Source: Rhodobacteraceae bacterium UBA2776 (GTDB lineage: Bacteria; Pseudomonadota; Alphaproteobacteria; Rhodobacterales; Rhodobacteraceae). Taken from it: a stretch of 24,709 nt of DNA. The DNA lies in NCBI GenBank assembly GCA_002352425.1, contig DEIK01000031.1, positions 1 to 24,709 of the forward strand. The letters run 5' to 3'. A program made the position numbers and the translations under genes. The notes beneath the pieces were generated by a model, which made no database searches, had not been told where the DNA came from, and saw nothing but the letters and a program-made list of their open reading frames with translations. Positions 23,486-24,709 of this stretch are shown one piece after another (position 1 is the first letter of the stretch; each line of letters starts with the position of its first letter).

Positions 23486-24709
23486 TTAGTTTGAACTTAA
23501 TGATTTGGCCAAGCGCATCAGTTTGATGGCCTCACTACGATAGCCGTAAGCGTCGTTGCCTTTGGTCTGATTGGCCAGTTCAATCAACGCGTCATAACCC
23601 CAGTCTTGCAGGTATTTGCCGCCGGACAGCAATTGCCCGTAGCCTGCGATTGCGGCTGAGAACTGGATGTCGTCGCTAAGTTGTCCCATGCCGGAGGTGA
23701 TCGGGGTGGTGAGCAATTGGCTGCTGTCCTCACCCGGCGTTTTGTAGCGCAGTTTCAGAAAGCCAAACTCGCCATTGCCGTCACCCTCGGGTGCCGTTTG
23801 ATAGCGCAGCGCGTCGTTCAGGATGGCACTTGAGCCAACGGGTGTGATTTCGTAAATCGCCGTGACGTTATGGCCAGCGCCAATTTCGCCGGCATCCACC
23901 TTGTCGTTGTTGAAATCCTCGCGGGCCAAGGCGCGGGTTTCGTAGCCGATCAGGCGGTATTCGGCGATCTGGGCGGGGTTGAACTCGACCTGAATTTTTA
24001 CATCATTGGCGATGGGGAACATCGCGCCGCCCAGTTGGTCGACAAGCACTTTTTGGGCTTCGGACAGGGTGTCGATATAGGCGGCCTGTCCGTTACCGTT
24101 TTGGGCCAGCGCTTGCATGGTGGCGTCGTCCAGATTGCCACGGCCAAAGCCCAGAACCGACAGGTACGTACCGCTGTCGCGTTTTTTACTGATGTAGTCT
24201 TTTAGTTGGTCAGGATTGCTGATGCCGACGTTGAAATCACCGTCCGTGGCCAAAACGATGCGGCTGATTTCGCCATCCGCGCGCATGTCTTCGGCCACGG
24301 CATAGGCCTGTTGCAAGCCTTGCTGACCGGCGGTTGAGCCGCCCGCAGACAGCCGTGTTAAGGCGGCCATGATCTTGGCCTTGTCTTTGACGCGGGTGGG
24401 TTCCAGAACCTGTCCGGCGCTGCCCGCGTAGGTGACGATCGACACTTCGTCGTTTTCATTCAATTCGGACAGCATCAGGCGGAAACTTTGGACCAGTAAG
24501 GGCAGTTTGTTGGGTTCGTTCATTGAGCCTGAGGTGTCGATCAGGAACACAAGGTTCAGCGCGGGGCGATCCTCAAGCGCGGGCATTTGGCCCTGAATGC
24601 CGATGTGCACCAGTTGGGTGGCCTCATTCCACGGGGTCGGGAACACGGTGACGGTGGGTTTGAAGGGGGCTTCATTGGCGTCTGGAGCGGGATAGTCGTA
24701 GGGGAAATA
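23486..24709 (-). CDS. YfbK-type vWA domain protein (N-terminus outside window)
   Basis: The frame stays open to the window edge, so 407 C-terminal residues are visible and the start is missing; an internal GTG at 24646 is not the start. The fragment opens with YFPYDYPAP, the end of the family's N-terminal extension. A vWA domain follows (about 50-230) with an intact metal motif D58-T-S-G-S (LVFLIDTSGSM) and the strand RIVLATDGDFNVG. The C-terminal part (about 225-400) matches the DUF3520-type domain of YfbK proteins (GAMFPIANDVKIQVEFNP, RLIGYETRALAREDFNNDKVDAGEIG). Such proteins are usually envelope-associated; function is unknown. It converges on hsp20, with two hairpins between them. Confidence 0.92.
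   Translation of the reverse strand, partial: YFPYDYPAPDANEAPFKPTVTVFPTPWNEATQLVHIGIQGQMPALEDRPALNLVFLIDTSGSMNEPNKLPLLVQSFRLMLSELNENDEVSIVTYAGSAGQVLEPTRVKDKAKIMAALTRLSAGGSTAGQQGLQQAYAVAEDMRADGEISRIVLATDGDFNVGISNPDQLKDYISKKRDSGTYLSVLGFGRGNLDDATMQALAQNGNGQAAYIDTLSEAQKVLVDQLGGAMFPIANDVKIQVEFNPAQIAEYRLIGYETRALAREDFNNDKVDAGEIGAGHNVTAIYEITPVGSSAILNDALRYQTAPEGDGNGEFGFLKLRYKTPGEDSSQLLTTPITSGMGQLSDDIQFSAAIAGYGQLLSGGKYLQDWGYDALIELANQTKGNDAYGYRSEAIKLMRLAKSLSSN

Noticed and set aside
1..24709. CRISPR arrays, tRNA or rRNA genes, insertion sequences, integrases, toxin-antitoxin pairs and phage genes.
   Set aside because: No repeats, cloverleaf-like sequences or characteristic genes were found on either strand; the window reads as ordinary chromosomal core.

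Overview
The window looks like chromosomal core DNA of an alphaproteobacterium of the Rhodobacterales (Roseobacter group). This rests on the gene content and order: polA next to hyi and a DUF1285 gene, a phoR-pstSCAB-phoU-phoB block, glcDEF, a DUF599 gene, and a MoxR/DUF58/DUF4159 operon. Composition is moderately GC-rich with heavy use of the leucine codon TTG. Genes are tightly packed and no gap exceeds about 135 bases. I see no tRNA, rRNA, CRISPR array, insertion sequence or prophage.

Layout. (1) 1-681: the C-terminal end of DNA polymerase I, cut by the left window edge. (2) 736-2065, minus strand: a DUF1285 gene followed by hydroxypyruvate isomerase. (3) 2138-8863, plus strand: four overlapping genes, MoxR AAA ATPase, DUF58, BatA/DUF4159 membrane protein, and a membrane vWA protein with a GATase-like domain. 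(4) 15915-8865, minus strand: the phosphate regulon, phoR, then tandem Pho boxes, then pstS, a stem-loop, pstC, pstA, pstB, phoU, phoB and a small exported protein of unknown function. (5) 16667-15981, minus strand: a DUF599 membrane protein upstream of phoR. (6) 16758-21050, plus strand: glcD, glcE, an uncharacterised gene, glcF, with a dyad operator candidate in front of glcD. (7) 21097-22739, plus strand: two tandem exported trypsin-fold proteases. (8) 22746-23354: a heat-shock-type promoter, a leader that folds like a ROSE RNA thermometer, and a small heat-shock protein gene, then two terminator hairpins. (9) 23486 to the right edge, minus strand: a YfbK-type vWA protein whose N-terminus lies outside the window.

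How the genes work together. The pst/pho block is a complete phosphate uptake and sensing unit: a periplasmic binding protein, two permeases, an ATPase, PhoU, a histidine kinase and a response regulator, with the PhoB binding array placed to drive pstS and everything after it. glcDEF encodes the three-subunit glycolate oxidase that makes glyoxylate, and hyi belongs to the same glyoxylate/C2 metabolism. The MoxR operon is likely an envelope-associated AAA+/vWA machine of unknown substrate.

The least expected items are the ROSE-like thermometer under a sigma-32-like promoter, the paired proteases sharing a C-terminal tail motif, the unknown gene inside the glc operon, and the gradation of intact to degenerate metal sites across the MoxR operon. 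No clearly new multi-gene system is proven by sequence alone.
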